A DNA stretch of 64,000 bases from Citreimonas salinaria (GTDB lineage Bacteria; Pseudomonadota; Alphaproteobacteria; Rhodobacterales; Rhodobacteraceae), in NCBI RefSeq assembly GCF_900107235.1, contig NZ_FNPF01000017.1, forward strand, positions 34,301 through 98,300, written 5' to 3'. Of this stretch, positions 1 through 7,339 are shown one piece after another. Under the pieces are notes generated by a model. That model saw nothing but the letters and a program-made list of their open reading frames with translations, did no database searches and had not been told where the DNA came from. The translations under genes were made by a program, and so were the position numbers. Positions within the stretch are counted from its first letter, which is position 1, and the number at the start of each line of letters is the position of its first letter.

Positions 1-310
1 CGACGTTGGTGATCAGCTGCCCTTGGCCGTCCAGGATCGTCAGCGTCGTCGTGCCGGGGCTTTTGCCCAACACGTAAATGGATCGGTCAGACAGGGACGA
101 AATGTCTGCGATAGCAGGGTTGGCGATAGAAAGCTCTGCGAAGGGAATGTCGCTCTCGACCACGACGGCTCGGTTCATCGGCACCGACAGCACGCTGTCC
201 GTGCCGCTGCGGACGATGCGCAATGTGTCGGCCTGCGCCGATGGGGGCGGCAGCGCCACCCCTGCGGTGATCCCCATCAGGGCCGCCGCGATTAACCTGC
301 CGATTGTCAT
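1..310 (-). CDS. cpaC: CpaC/RcpA-type pilus secretin, N-terminal part
   Basis: Only the first 103 codons are present; the gene runs off the left edge of the window. Residues 1-27 look like a Sec signal peptide (hydrophobic core, cleavage near PSAQA). Residues about 40-100 match the pilus-formation N-terminal domain of tad secretins: a beta-rich stretch with VVVESDIPFAELSIANPAIADI and later LGKSPGTTTLTILD. CpaC forms the outer-membrane channel through which the Flp pilus leaves the cell. It lies downstream of two pilin genes and cpaB on the same strand, the usual tad order. The ATG at 310 is the natural start because the signal peptide begins there. The Shine-Dalgarno is weak (GGCGGG). Confidence 0.85.
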   Translation of the reverse strand, partial: MTIGRLIAAALMGITAGVALPPPSAQADTLRIVRSGTDSVLSVPMNRAVVVESDIPFAELSIANPAIADISSLSDRSIYVLGKSPGTTTLTILDGQGQLITNV

Positions 311-470
311 CTGGCCCGCCTTTCGATCACGCCTCGCGTGCAGGTCTGCGCCCGCTTCGACGAAAACTATGGGCGGGTTGAAGAATTATTACAACGATCA
401 ACCGTTTCCGCCGCGGGGTCGTTGTGGAGAACCCGCAACACAGAGTCCAATCCCGCGCGCGGCGCGTGGG

Positions 471-1346
471 TCAGTTGGTGCACGGGATGGGGGTATCGAT
501 GACGTCACCGCCGCGGCGCGTCCGGATCGAGCATTGCTGCTCGAGCGGCTGTCGCGGGACCGGGGCCAGTGCGGTCTGGGTCTCCTCGACGATTCCGAGC
601 AGGTCGCGTTCGTTGAACTCGATCGGGCCGGTTTCGGCCGTAGCGTCGTCGAGGCCGACCAGCGAAAGCGACATCCGGCCCGTCGACTGGGCCTGTGCAA
701 GCGCGGCAACCTGCAGCGGCGTGGCTGCGACCGTGACGGTGCGCGCGATCGCGACCTCGCGGGTTTCAGTATTGGCCATCTGGTCGATGGCGATCAGGCG
801 CACGGTGCTTTCGATTAGGCGGGTGACCTCGCCTTCCGGCATGCCGCCGTCGCGCGCCTGCGGTCGGCCGGTCCAGTAGATATCGACTAGGTCGCCGGGG
901 CGCAGGAAACCGGACACGCCCGATGCCACGTCGACCTTGATGGCGAATGCGCGCTCGCCCGGGTTCAGGCGCGAGACCAGACCGGCGTCGCCGCCCGGCT
1001 CGCTGAGCTTGACCGCCAGCAGCGGTTCGTTCCGCTCGATCGCACGCAATACCACGCGCGGAGGCGCGCCGTCGGCCGCCACGGGGCGAGCCTCGTCGAA
1101 ATGACCTTCGGGCAGGATTGCGGTGGGGTAGTGCACTAGGACAACATCATCGGCGGTCACTGCCTCGCCGTACGCGAGCGGGCGCTTGGCGATGTAGATC
1201 TGGGTGGTGGCGATGCTTTCGTTGGTCTTCTGACGCTCGGCGGCAAGCGCGGCCTCATAGGTGCCGACGTAGTCCATCGCCATCTTCACGGCGAAGCCGG
1301 CCATGGCTAGGCCTGCGATCAGAACGAGTCCGAATACAAGTCGCAT
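471..1346 (-). CDS. cpaB: Flp pilus assembly protein CpaB
   Basis: 291 aa, the usual size for CpaB/RcpC. Residues 1-20 form an N-terminal membrane anchor. A SAF-like domain starts near residue 50 (IYIAKRPLAYGEAVTADDV). The CpaB C-terminal domain follows (GERAFAIKVDVASGVSGFLRPGDLVDI). Two C-terminal cysteines (EQQC and IPC) could form a periplasmic disulfide. CpaB is an inner-membrane/periplasmic tad component that works with the CpaC secretin. A GGAGG ribosome site sits 7 bases before the ATG. The gene lies 109 bases after the second pilin and 160 bases before cpaC. That 160-base gap (311-470) holds nothing I recognise. Confidence 0.9.
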   Translation of the reverse strand: MRLVFGLVLIAGLAMAGFAVKMAMDYVGTYEAALAAERQKTNESIATTQIYIAKRPLAYGEAVTADDVVLVHYPTAILPEGHFDEARPVAADGAPPRVVLRAIERNEPLLAVKLSEPGGDAGLVSRLNPGERAFAIKVDVASGVSGFLRPGDLVDIYWTGRPQARDGGMPEGEVTRLIESTVRLIAIDQMANTETREVAIARTVTVAATPLQVAALAQAQSTGRMSLSLVGLDDATAETGPIEFNERDLLGIVEETQTALAPVPRQPLEQQCSIRTRRGGDVIDTPIPCTN

Positions 1347-1455
1347 GTCTTGCCTCCATCAAGGGCGGTCCGGATCCAGGCAGGATCTGTCGGGTGCGCG
1401 CTCGGTCGGCGCAACTGGTCATCCCGGACGCCGTCGCCCGGAACGTCCCGGAACG

Positions 1456-1641
1456 TCACTGTCCGTAAGTGGGCATGTTCTGCATCGACGTTGCCGAAGC
1501 ATTCACGGCACTCATCGAGCTGGAGCCCATCAGGCTCATCACGGCGATCACGAAGGCCACGAGGGCTGCGCACAGAACGACCCAGTCGACTGTGACTGCG
1601 CCGTCTTCGGCGTGTGCAAATCTGTTGTTCCGCACCGTCAT
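1456..1641 (-). CDS. flp: Flp-family pilin (second copy)
   Basis: 61 aa. The leader MTVRNNRFAHAEDG is followed by AVTVDWVVLCAALVAF and a hydrophobic helix, the layout of class IVb Flp pilins. The predicted prepilin-peptidase cut is after Gly14; +5/+6 are Asp-Trp where the canonical Flp motif has Glu-Tyr. The mature peptide would be 47 aa with a Ser/Met/Asn-rich tail. The start is supported by AGGAAGG 7 bases upstream. It is the second pilin gene of the locus and lies beyond an intrinsic terminator (1668-1702), so it is probably transcribed less than the first. The tail differs from the other copy, which suggests a minor pilin rather than a recent duplicate. Confidence 0.85.
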   Translation of the reverse strand: MTVRNNRFAHAEDGAVTVDWVVLCAALVAFVIAVMSLMGSSSMSAVNASATSMQNMPTYGQ

Positions 1642-1667
1642 GTCACGCCTTCCTGGAGGGTCGGATG

Positions 1668-1702
1668 AAAAGGCCAGGCCGGAGGCGAGCTCCGACCTGG
1701 CC
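1668..1702 (-). terminator. Intrinsic terminator between the two pilin genes
   Basis: The arms GGCCAGG/CCTGGCC (1672-1678 with 96-102 of the 1600s block, i.e. 1696-1702) and CGGAG/CTCCG (1680-1684 with 1690-1694) give a 12-bp stem with one C/A mismatch and a 5-base loop. Read on the minus strand, the hairpin is followed at once by UUUU (1671-1668). It lies 23 bases after the stop codon of the upstream pilin and before the second pilin. It would let the first pilin be made in excess over the downstream assembly genes. Confidence 0.7.
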
Positions 1703-1724
1703 GAAATTCCGGCTGGGTCGGAGT

Positions 1725-1913
1725 CTACGCGCCGTCGTTCGGATCGTACGCGTCGACCTCGCCAGCGGCGTTGTTGATCATGTTGGTTGCACTCGTGCCG
1801 ATCGTGTCGAATGCGACGACGGCCAGGGCGACGATTGCTGCGGTCAGCACGACCCAGTCCACGGTGACTGCACCGTTTTCGTCTTTGCGGAAATTCTTGA
1901 TGAAGTTGAACAT
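1725..1913 (-). CDS. flp: Flp-family pilin (first copy, probable major pilin)
   Basis: 62 aa. The leader MFNFIKNFRKDENG is followed by AVTVDWVVLTAAIVALAVVAF, a typical Flp/Fap pilin of Rhodobacterales. The expected cleavage after Gly14 leaves a 48-residue mature pilin. The +5/+6 pair is Asp-Trp rather than Glu-Tyr. The ribosome site GGAG lies 7 bases before the ATG. It is first in the minus-strand tad transcript and is followed directly by an intrinsic terminator, both of which fit the abundant structural subunit of a surface-adhesion pilus. Confidence 0.9.
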   Translation of the reverse strand: MFNFIKNFRKDENGAVTVDWVVLTAAIVALAVVAFDTIGTSATNMINNAAGEVDAYDPNDGA

Positions 1914-2261
1914 GGTGTCTCTCCGTTGCGTTCGCTCTCTCTGACCGCGCCAGTCCGTCCCGGGCCTCTCTCACCTTGCCCTGTCCTGCTGCGGTATTGG
2001 GTCATATAGACGTTGGTTTGGGGCAAGAGTGTGGCTGGAATTGGCTCAATTCGGTGTTTCTCGGAGGCAGCCGCATTCACGCGACGTGTCCTTTTTCACC
2101 AATCCCCCAAGCTTCGGCCAATTTCTCCGCCGTAAATTTCTCCGCCGTAAAGAAGGGCAGCGGCCTTTCCGCCTGCGTCACATTTCGATTGCGGTTACCT
2201 TCTGGAGAAAGTTCGTGCCCTGTGCGAGCATGCCTGCAAATCCCACGGGGCTCGGAGTGGC
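1914..2261. other. Intergenic region between flp and the transglycosylase gene
   Basis: 348 bases without a convincing gene. It must hold the promoters for the pilin operon (minus) and the transglycosylase (plus). I could not pick a clear -35/-10 pair. The one obvious structure is a perfect 15-bp tandem duplication at 2120-2149. Confidence 0.5.
2120..2149. repeat. Perfect tandem duplication, 15 bp x 2
   Basis: The unit AATTTCTCCGCCGTA occurs twice head to tail (2120-2134 and 2135-2149) without a mismatch. It sits about 110 bases upstream of the transglycosylase start. It could be a recent slippage event or a doubled regulatory box. Confidence 0.9.
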
Positions 2262-3092
2262 ATGATATCGCGATTCACCCTGGCGCTGACATGCGCTCTG
2301 CTGGGCTCGTCACCCAGCACCCAGGCCGAGCAGGCGCCGGGAGATTTTTCCGCGCGGCGAGTCACGCCGCCGGCGCCCGACGTCCGCAAGCGGATCACCG
2401 TCCAGATCGCGCCGCGTGCCGAGCCCGCGATCCCGCCGCGCCCGACGCCGTCAGTACCCGTCACGCGCGCGATCGCGGCGCCGCCCGGTGCTTCGCCGGC
2501 CTCGCAGCATGCCTGGTTCTGGGAAGCCGTGTCGCCCCGGCTGGCTGACAGCGGGCCGGGTCGGCTCGAGCCCGCCTTGGCCGCACTGACCAAGGCCGCG
2601 CCGCGCGGTGGCGGGGTCGCTGCCCCGCGACTCGAGACGCTGCGTGCGATGGCGAAGGAACATGGTGCCCGCGTGATGCGCGCGACGGTCGGCACGCGGG
2701 TCTCGCCGGCGCTGGCTCTCGCCGTGATGGCGGTGGAGTCCGGGGGTCGTGCCGATGCGGTCAGCCGGGCGGGCGCCCAAGGGCTGATGCAGCTGATGCC
2801 CGCGACCGCGGCGCGCTTCGGTGTCTCGGATCCATTCGACGCCGATCAGAACGTGGCGGGAGGCGTGGCCTTCCTGAACTTGCTGGTAAGCATGTTCGAC
2901 GGCGACCCGATCCTGGTGCTCGCCGGCTACAACGCCGGCGAAAACTCGATCGCCGACAACGACGGCGTCCCGCCCTACGCCGAGACGCGCGACTACGTGC
3001 CCAAGGTGCTCGAGGCGTTCCGCACCGCGCGGGCGCTGTGCCTGACCCCGCCCGAGCTGATCTCGGACGGTTGCGTGTTCGTGCGGCCCTAG
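2262..3092 (+). CDS. Periplasmic lytic transglycosylase (SLT family)
   Basis: 276 aa with a signal peptide (about 1-22, ending STQA) and a long Pro/Ala-rich linker to about residue 80. The SLT catalytic domain lies at about 140-255. It contains AVESGG with the catalytic Glu159, then GAQGLMQLMPATA, GGVAFLNLLVSMFDGD and LAGYNAGENSI, the standard family motifs. The enzyme cleaves the MurNAc-GlcNAc bond of peptidoglycan and leaves 1,6-anhydro-MurNAc ends. The C-terminus carries two Cys residues. Its TAG stop overlaps the stop of the convergent FAD oxidase gene at a shared CTAG. Which transglycosylase subfamily it belongs to is not certain. Confidence 0.9.
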   Translation: MISRFTLALTCALLGSSPSTQAEQAPGDFSARRVTPPAPDVRKRITVQIAPRAEPAIPPRPTPSVPVTRAIAAPPGASPASQHAWFWEAVSPRLADSGPGRLEPALAALTKAAPRGGGVAAPRLETLRAMAKEHGARVMRATVGTRVSPALALAVMAVESGGRADAVSRAGAQGLMQLMPATAARFGVSDPFDADQNVAGGVAFLNLLVSMFDGDPILVLAGYNAGENSIADNDGVPPYAETRDYVPKVLEAFRTARALCLTPPELISDGCVFVRP

Positions 3093-4513
3093 GCGCGGAG
3101 AACCGCGCCGGGATTCATAATCCCCGCGGGGTCCAGCGCGGCCTTGATCGCGCGCATCGCCGCCAGCTTGGTCGGGTCGCCGTATTTCTCCAGGTCCGAC
3201 ACCTTCAACCGGCCGATACCGTGTTCCGCACTGACCGAGCCATCGAATGAATGCACGAGATCGTGGACGCAGGTCTTGATCGCGTCGCGCCTGTCCTCGT
3301 GGTCGGAGCGCGTCTCGCCTGGCATGGGAAAGACGTTGTAGTGCAGATTTCCGTCGCCCAGATGGCCGAAGCAGTTGATGCGGAACCGGCCCAGAGCGGC
3401 AAGCGCCGGCCCCGCCTGCTCGATGAAGTCCGGGATCGCGCCAAGCGGGACAGCTATGTCGTGGCTGGAAATCGCGCCCACTTGGCGGTTGGCCTCCGGG
3501 ATGCGTTCGCGCAGCGCCCAGAACTCGGCCGACTGCGCTTCGGACTGCGCAATGAGCCCGTCATTCGTCAATCCGGCCTCGGTCGCTTCGACGAAAAGTG
3601 TCTCGAGCGCCTCGACCGGGTTCAGTCCGCGCCCCAGCCCCAGCTCGATCAGAACGCACCATTCCGGCGGCTCGCTCCAAGGCTGTCGTACCTCGGGCAG
3701 CGTTTCGCGCAGGAAATCTAAGCCCATTCGGTGCATGATCTCGAAGGCGCTGATGCCTTCGCCCACCTGGTCGCGCGCCAGTGCCAGTAGCGCAAGCGCC
3801 GCCTTGGGGTCGGGAACGATCAGCAGCGCGGTGCCGGTCGAGGCGGGGCGCGCGGACAGCTTCAGCACGGCGGCGGTAATGACGCCCAGCGTTCCCTCGG
3901 CGCCCAGCAGAAGGTGGCGCAGGTCATAGCCAGTGTTGTCCTTGCGCAGGCGCTTCAGCCCGTGCCAGACGCTGCCGTCGGGGAGCACCGCCTGGAGCCC
4001 GAGAACGAGATCGCGGGCGTTACCGTAACGCAGGACGTTCACTCCGCCGGCATTGGTGGACAGCAAGCCTCCGATCCGCGCCGAGCCTTCCGAGGCCAGC
4101 GACAGCGGAAACAGCCGGTCCACGCCGCGCGCCGCCGCCTGAATATCAGCCAGGATAGCGCCGGCTTCGACGATGGCGGTGTTTTCTTCCGGGCGGACCG
4201 CGCGGATCGCCGCCATACGCTCGGTGGACAGCAGCAGGGGCGCCGGACCATCGGACGCGATCTGGCCGCCCACCAAGCCGGTGCCGCCGCCATAGGGAAT
4301 GACCGGCACGCGCGCCTTTGTGCAGGCGCGCAGGATCGTCGCGACCTCGTCCACGGTGCGGGGCCGCGCCGACCACTGCGCCACGCCGCGCCACCGGCCA
4401 CGCGGCTCTTCGAGCTGGCCGGGTCGGGCAGGTTCCAGCGTGCCGTCGGGCAGGCGCGCGCGCAGGCGTTCGGCAAAGGCGTCGTCGGCGGGTAAGAGCG
4501 GATGATGCGTCAT
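3089..4513 (-). CDS. FAD-binding oxidase, D-lactate / D-2-hydroxyglutarate dehydrogenase-like
   Basis: 474 aa, the normal size of the GlcD/LDHD family. The FAD-binding type 4 domain covers about residues 45-225 (RVPVIPYGGGTGLVGG; later RIGGLLSTNAGG and LLLGAEGTLGVIT). The C-terminal FAD-oxidase domain ends in SAEHGIGRLK and LDPAGIMNPG, motifs typical of 2-hydroxyacid dehydrogenases. It should oxidise a D-2-hydroxyacid such as D-lactate or D-2-hydroxyglutarate and pass electrons to a quinone, cytochrome or flavoprotein acceptor. The substrate cannot be settled from sequence. There is no signal peptide. It is convergent with the transglycosylase gene and overlaps it by 4 bases. Confidence 0.85.
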   Translation of the reverse strand: MTHHPLLPADDAFAERLRARLPDGTLEPARPGQLEEPRGRWRGVAQWSARPRTVDEVATILRACTKARVPVIPYGGGTGLVGGQIASDGPAPLLLSTERMAAIRAVRPEENTAIVEAGAILADIQAAARGVDRLFPLSLASEGSARIGGLLSTNAGGVNVLRYGNARDLVLGLQAVLPDGSVWHGLKRLRKDNTGYDLRHLLLGAEGTLGVITAAVLKLSARPASTGTALLIVPDPKAALALLALARDQVGEGISAFEIMHRMGLDFLRETLPEVRQPWSEPPEWCVLIELGLGRGLNPVEALETLFVEATEAGLTNDGLIAQSEAQSAEFWALRERIPEANRQVGAISSHDIAVPLGAIPDFIEQAGPALAALGRFRINCFGHLGDGNLHYNVFPMPGETRSDHEDRRDAIKTCVHDLVHSFDGSVSAEHGIGRLKVSDLEKYGDPTKLAAMRAIKAALDPAGIMNPGAVLRA

Positions 4514-4551
4514 GCGCCAGACTTAGCCGCATTACGGGGCGAACCGAAAGG

Positions 4552-5373
4552 TCAGTCGCCGCGCAGCCATTCGGGGCGCAGCACCACCACCGTCGGCCGC
4601 GAAGGCAGGGTCCGCAGCGAGACGTCCATTGACGGCCCGTCGCGTCGCTCCACGGCGAAGGTGTCCGAGACGTCGGCCAGGAACCGGTCGAGCGCACGGT
4701 CCGAGAACCAGTGCATCGGGATCACCACCGAACTGCGCAGGCGGTCGACCACGCGGATCACCGTGTCCAGCGGCAGCGTATAGCCGCCATCGACCGGCAC
4801 CATCAGCACGTCCAGCCGGCCCAGTGCGGCGTATTGCGCATCGGTCGGCTCGTGGTGCAGGTGACCCAGGTGGCCGACGCACAGCCCCGCGACCTCGAAC
4901 ACGAAGATAGAGTTTCCTTCATCCTCGCGCCCGCCGAAGGCCGAGCGGATGTCGGTCGACACGTTGCGCACCAGCATCTCGTCGAGGTCCAGGTAGTGAT
5001 CCACCCCGGCGCCGTGGGTTTCGCCCCAGCCGGGCAGGATATGCGGGATGCGATTGTCGGGAGCGGTCGTCCAGTGCGTGGAATGCGCGTGGTTCATCGT
5101 CACCACGTCCGGCACCATCGCAGTATCGCCAATGAAGCCCGAATAGTCCGTGACCGCGTTCAGCCCGCCGGGCGTGCGGATCAGGAAAGAGGCATGCGTG
5201 ATGTAGTGGATGCGGACCGAGTGCTCCTCGACCGGCGCCGACCAGCTGGAGTGCTGCAGGTATTCCAGCCGCGGCGCGGCATCCGCCACGGCGATGCAAT
5301 GGCTTGGCTGGCGCGTCTGGGCGGCGGCACTGGTGGCCAAGGCGAGGATCAGGGCGAGGGCGAGACGGATCAT
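4552..5373 (-). CDS. Exported metallo-beta-lactamase-fold protein
   Basis: 273 aa from the ATG at 5373. I chose this start over an upstream in-frame ATG (5457) because it opens a clear signal peptide (MIRLALALILALATSAAAQ) and has GGAG 7 bases upstream. The fold is metallo-beta-lactamase-like: HYITHASFLIRTPGGLNAVTDYSG, then VTMNHAHSTHW, later VGHLGHLHHEPT and a C-terminal VVIPMHWFSD. The metal motif reads HxHxxH, so the Asp of the usual HxHxDH is replaced by Thr. It is probably a periplasmic hydrolase of the UlaG/RomA-like group with unknown substrate. Confidence 0.8.
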   Translation of the reverse strand: MIRLALALILALATSAAAQTRQPSHCIAVADAAPRLEYLQHSSWSAPVEEHSVRIHYITHASFLIRTPGGLNAVTDYSGFIGDTAMVPDVVTMNHAHSTHWTTAPDNRIPHILPGWGETHGAGVDHYLDLDEMLVRNVSTDIRSAFGGREDEGNSIFVFEVAGLCVGHLGHLHHEPTDAQYAALGRLDVLMVPVDGGYTLPLDTVIRVVDRLRSSVVIPMHWFSDRALDRFLADVSDTFAVERRDGPSMDVSLRTLPSRPTVVVLRPEWLRGD

Positions 5374-5492
5374 CGGCAGCTCCGTGTTGAGGCTTGACCC
5401 TACGGTAGATCGGAATGGCCTCGCGCCATAATCACGGTTGCGCAAGCGCGCCGCCAAAAGTCTGAGATGCCCGTTTCGCAGGCAGCGGGCGC

Positions 5493-6077
5493 CTATCCGG
5501 TTTCGGTGCGCCCGCGCCGATCCGACCGAAGCGCTGCGTAAAGAACATGCGTCCGCCAGCGCCCGTCGATCTGTAGGTAGCTTTGCGCCACGCCTTCGTA
5601 CTTGAACCCCGACCGCTCAAGCAGCCCGCGCGAGGCGACGTTCTCGGGCAGGCAGGCTGCTTCGAGCCGCGACAGGTCCATGCGGCCGAAGGCGTGGTGG
5701 ACCATCGCGGCAATCGCCTCGGACATGAAACCCATGCGCGCGAACGGCGCGCCGACCCAGTAGCCCAGCGTGCCAGCTTGCGCGGGGCCGCGGCGGATGT
5801 TGTCCAGGGTGATCGCGCCGACGATCTCGTCGGTATCGCGGCGCACCAGGAACAACGGCAGCGCGGTTCCTGCGCCGATCGACCGCGATGCCCAGTAGAC
5901 ACGGTTCGTGAAGGCCCGCCGGGTCAGGTGATCCTCGGCCCAGGCGGGCTCCCACGGGGTCAGGAAATCGCGGCTGTTCTGCCGCAGGCGCGACCACGGA
6001 GTGAAATCGGAATGCACGGGCGGGCGCAGGGTCAGCCGCTCGGTCTCGAGCGTCAGCTTGCGCCGCAGGATCAGCAT
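5493..6077 (-). CDS. GNAT acetyltransferase, RimJ/RimL type
   Basis: 194 aa covering one GNAT domain. It starts LETERLTLRPPVHSDF, the typical N-terminus of RimJ-like N-acetyltransferases. The acetyl-CoA loop is around GYWVGAPFARMGFMSEAIAAMV, followed by RLEAACLPENVASRGLLERSGF. Family members acetylate protein N-termini (often ribosomal) or small molecules; the target here is unknown. Its ATG overlaps the stop of the upstream M16 protease gene by one base, so the two are probably translated from one transcript. Confidence 0.85.
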   Translation of the reverse strand: MLILRRKLTLETERLTLRPPVHSDFTPWSRLRQNSRDFLTPWEPAWAEDHLTRRAFTNRVYWASRSIGAGTALPLFLVRRDTDEIVGAITLDNIRRGPAQAGTLGYWVGAPFARMGFMSEAIAAMVHHAFGRMDLSRLEAACLPENVASRGLLERSGFKYEGVAQSYLQIDGRWRTHVLYAALRSDRRGRTETG

Positions 6078-7339
6078 CAGGCGGCCCGTCGGGCCTTCAG
6101 TGCGTCGAGGTCGGGCGCACCCGTCACCGGCCCGTACAGCGCAAGCGCCGGTTCGGCCTGCACCGCCTGCGCCTGCGCGAAGGCGCGCACGTCGGCGCCG
6201 TCCACGGCCTCAATCTTCGCCACGGTGCGCTCGATGTCCGGCACTTCGCCCCAGATCTGGATCATCCGCGCCATCCGCTCGGCCCGCGACGAGGGGCTTT
6301 CCAGTCCCATCAGCAGGCCGGCCTTCATCTGGGCGCGGGCGCGCTCGATCTCGGCGTCGGTCATGTCGTCGGCGGCGCGCTTCATCTCGTCGATGGTCAG
6401 GCCCATCAGCTCGCCGATCTCGCCGCCCGACGTGCCGGCGTAGATCGTCGTCGTGCCGGTGTCGGAGTACGCGCCGCTTTGCGCGAAGATCGTGTAGCAC
6501 AGGCCCCGCTTCTCGCGGATCTCCTGGAACAGCCGCGAGGACATGCCGCCCCCCAGCGCGATCGTGTAGACCTGCGCGGTGTAGAAGGCGGGATCGCGAT
6601 AGCCGGGCGCCTCGAAAGCCAGCGCCATGTGCGCCTGCTCCAGCGGCTTGTCGTTGCGGATCTCGCCGCCGTGAAACCGCGCCGCGTCCGGGTTGCCCGA
6701 GGGGCGCGGCGTCATGTGGCCGAACAGCGCCTCGGCCTGTTTCACGATCGCGTCGTGATCCACCGCGCCGGCGGCCGAAATGATCAACTGGCCCGGCCCG
6801 TAACGTTCGTCGACGAAGCGGAGCAGGTCGTCGCGCGAGAAGCCGCGCACGCGCTCGGCCTCGCCCAGGATGGTGCGTCCGATCGCCTGGTCGGGGTAGC
6901 ACTGCTCCTGCAGCCAGTCGAAGATGATGTCGTCTGGCGTGTCGGCGGCCTGGCCGATCTCCTGCAGGATCACGCCGCGCTCGGTCTCGATCTCGCGGTT
7001 CTCGAAGACGGGGTTCATCAGGATGTCGCCGATCACGTCCAGCGCCAGTTCCGTGTCCTGCCCCAGTACGCGGGCGTAATAGGCCGTCGTCTCGCGCGAG
7101 GTATAGGCGTTGATGTAGCCGCCCACGTCCTCGATCGCCTCGGCGATGCCAAGCGCGCTGCGCGTCTCGGTGCCCTTGAAGGCCATGTGCTCGAGGAAAT
7201 GTGCGATGCCGTTCTGCTCGGGGCGTTCGTGCCGGCCGCCAGCCGACACCCAGACCCCCAGGGCAGCCGAGGCGAGGTGCGGCATGTGTTCGGTCACGAC
7301 GCGGACGCCGTTGGACAGGGTGGCGAGTTGGACGGTCAC
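6077..7339 (-). CDS. M16 family zinc metallopeptidase
   Basis: 420 aa. The inverted zinc motif HFLEH is at residues 47-51 (zinc ligands His47 and His51, catalytic Glu50). The third ligand is Glu127, 76 residues on, exactly as in mitochondrial processing peptidase beta and pitrilysin-type enzymes. The C-terminal half is the inactive M16 domain. Proteins of this size form homodimers or pair with a partner. It lies between thrC and the GNAT gene on the minus strand and overlaps the end of thrC by four bases (ATGA), a common Rhodobacterales order. It probably degrades peptides; no signal peptide is visible. Confidence 0.92.
   Translation of the reverse strand: MTVQLATLSNGVRVVTEHMPHLASAALGVWVSAGGRHERPEQNGIAHFLEHMAFKGTETRSALGIAEAIEDVGGYINAYTSRETTAYYARVLGQDTELALDVIGDILMNPVFENREIETERGVILQEIGQAADTPDDIIFDWLQEQCYPDQAIGRTILGEAERVRGFSRDDLLRFVDERYGPGQLIISAAGAVDHDAIVKQAEALFGHMTPRPSGNPDAARFHGGEIRNDKPLEQAHMALAFEAPGYRDPAFYTAQVYTIALGGGMSSRLFQEIREKRGLCYTIFAQSGAYSDTGTTTIYAGTSGGEIGELMGLTIDEMKRAADDMTDAEIERARAQMKAGLLMGLESPSSRAERMARMIQIWGEVPDIERTVAKIEAVDGADVRAFAQAQAVQAEPALALYGPVTGAPDLDALKARRAA

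Noticed and set aside
1437..1456. Tandem 10-mer CCCGGAACGT x 2 at the end of the second pilin gene
   Set aside because: Short and GC-rich, and not clearly part of a regulatory element.
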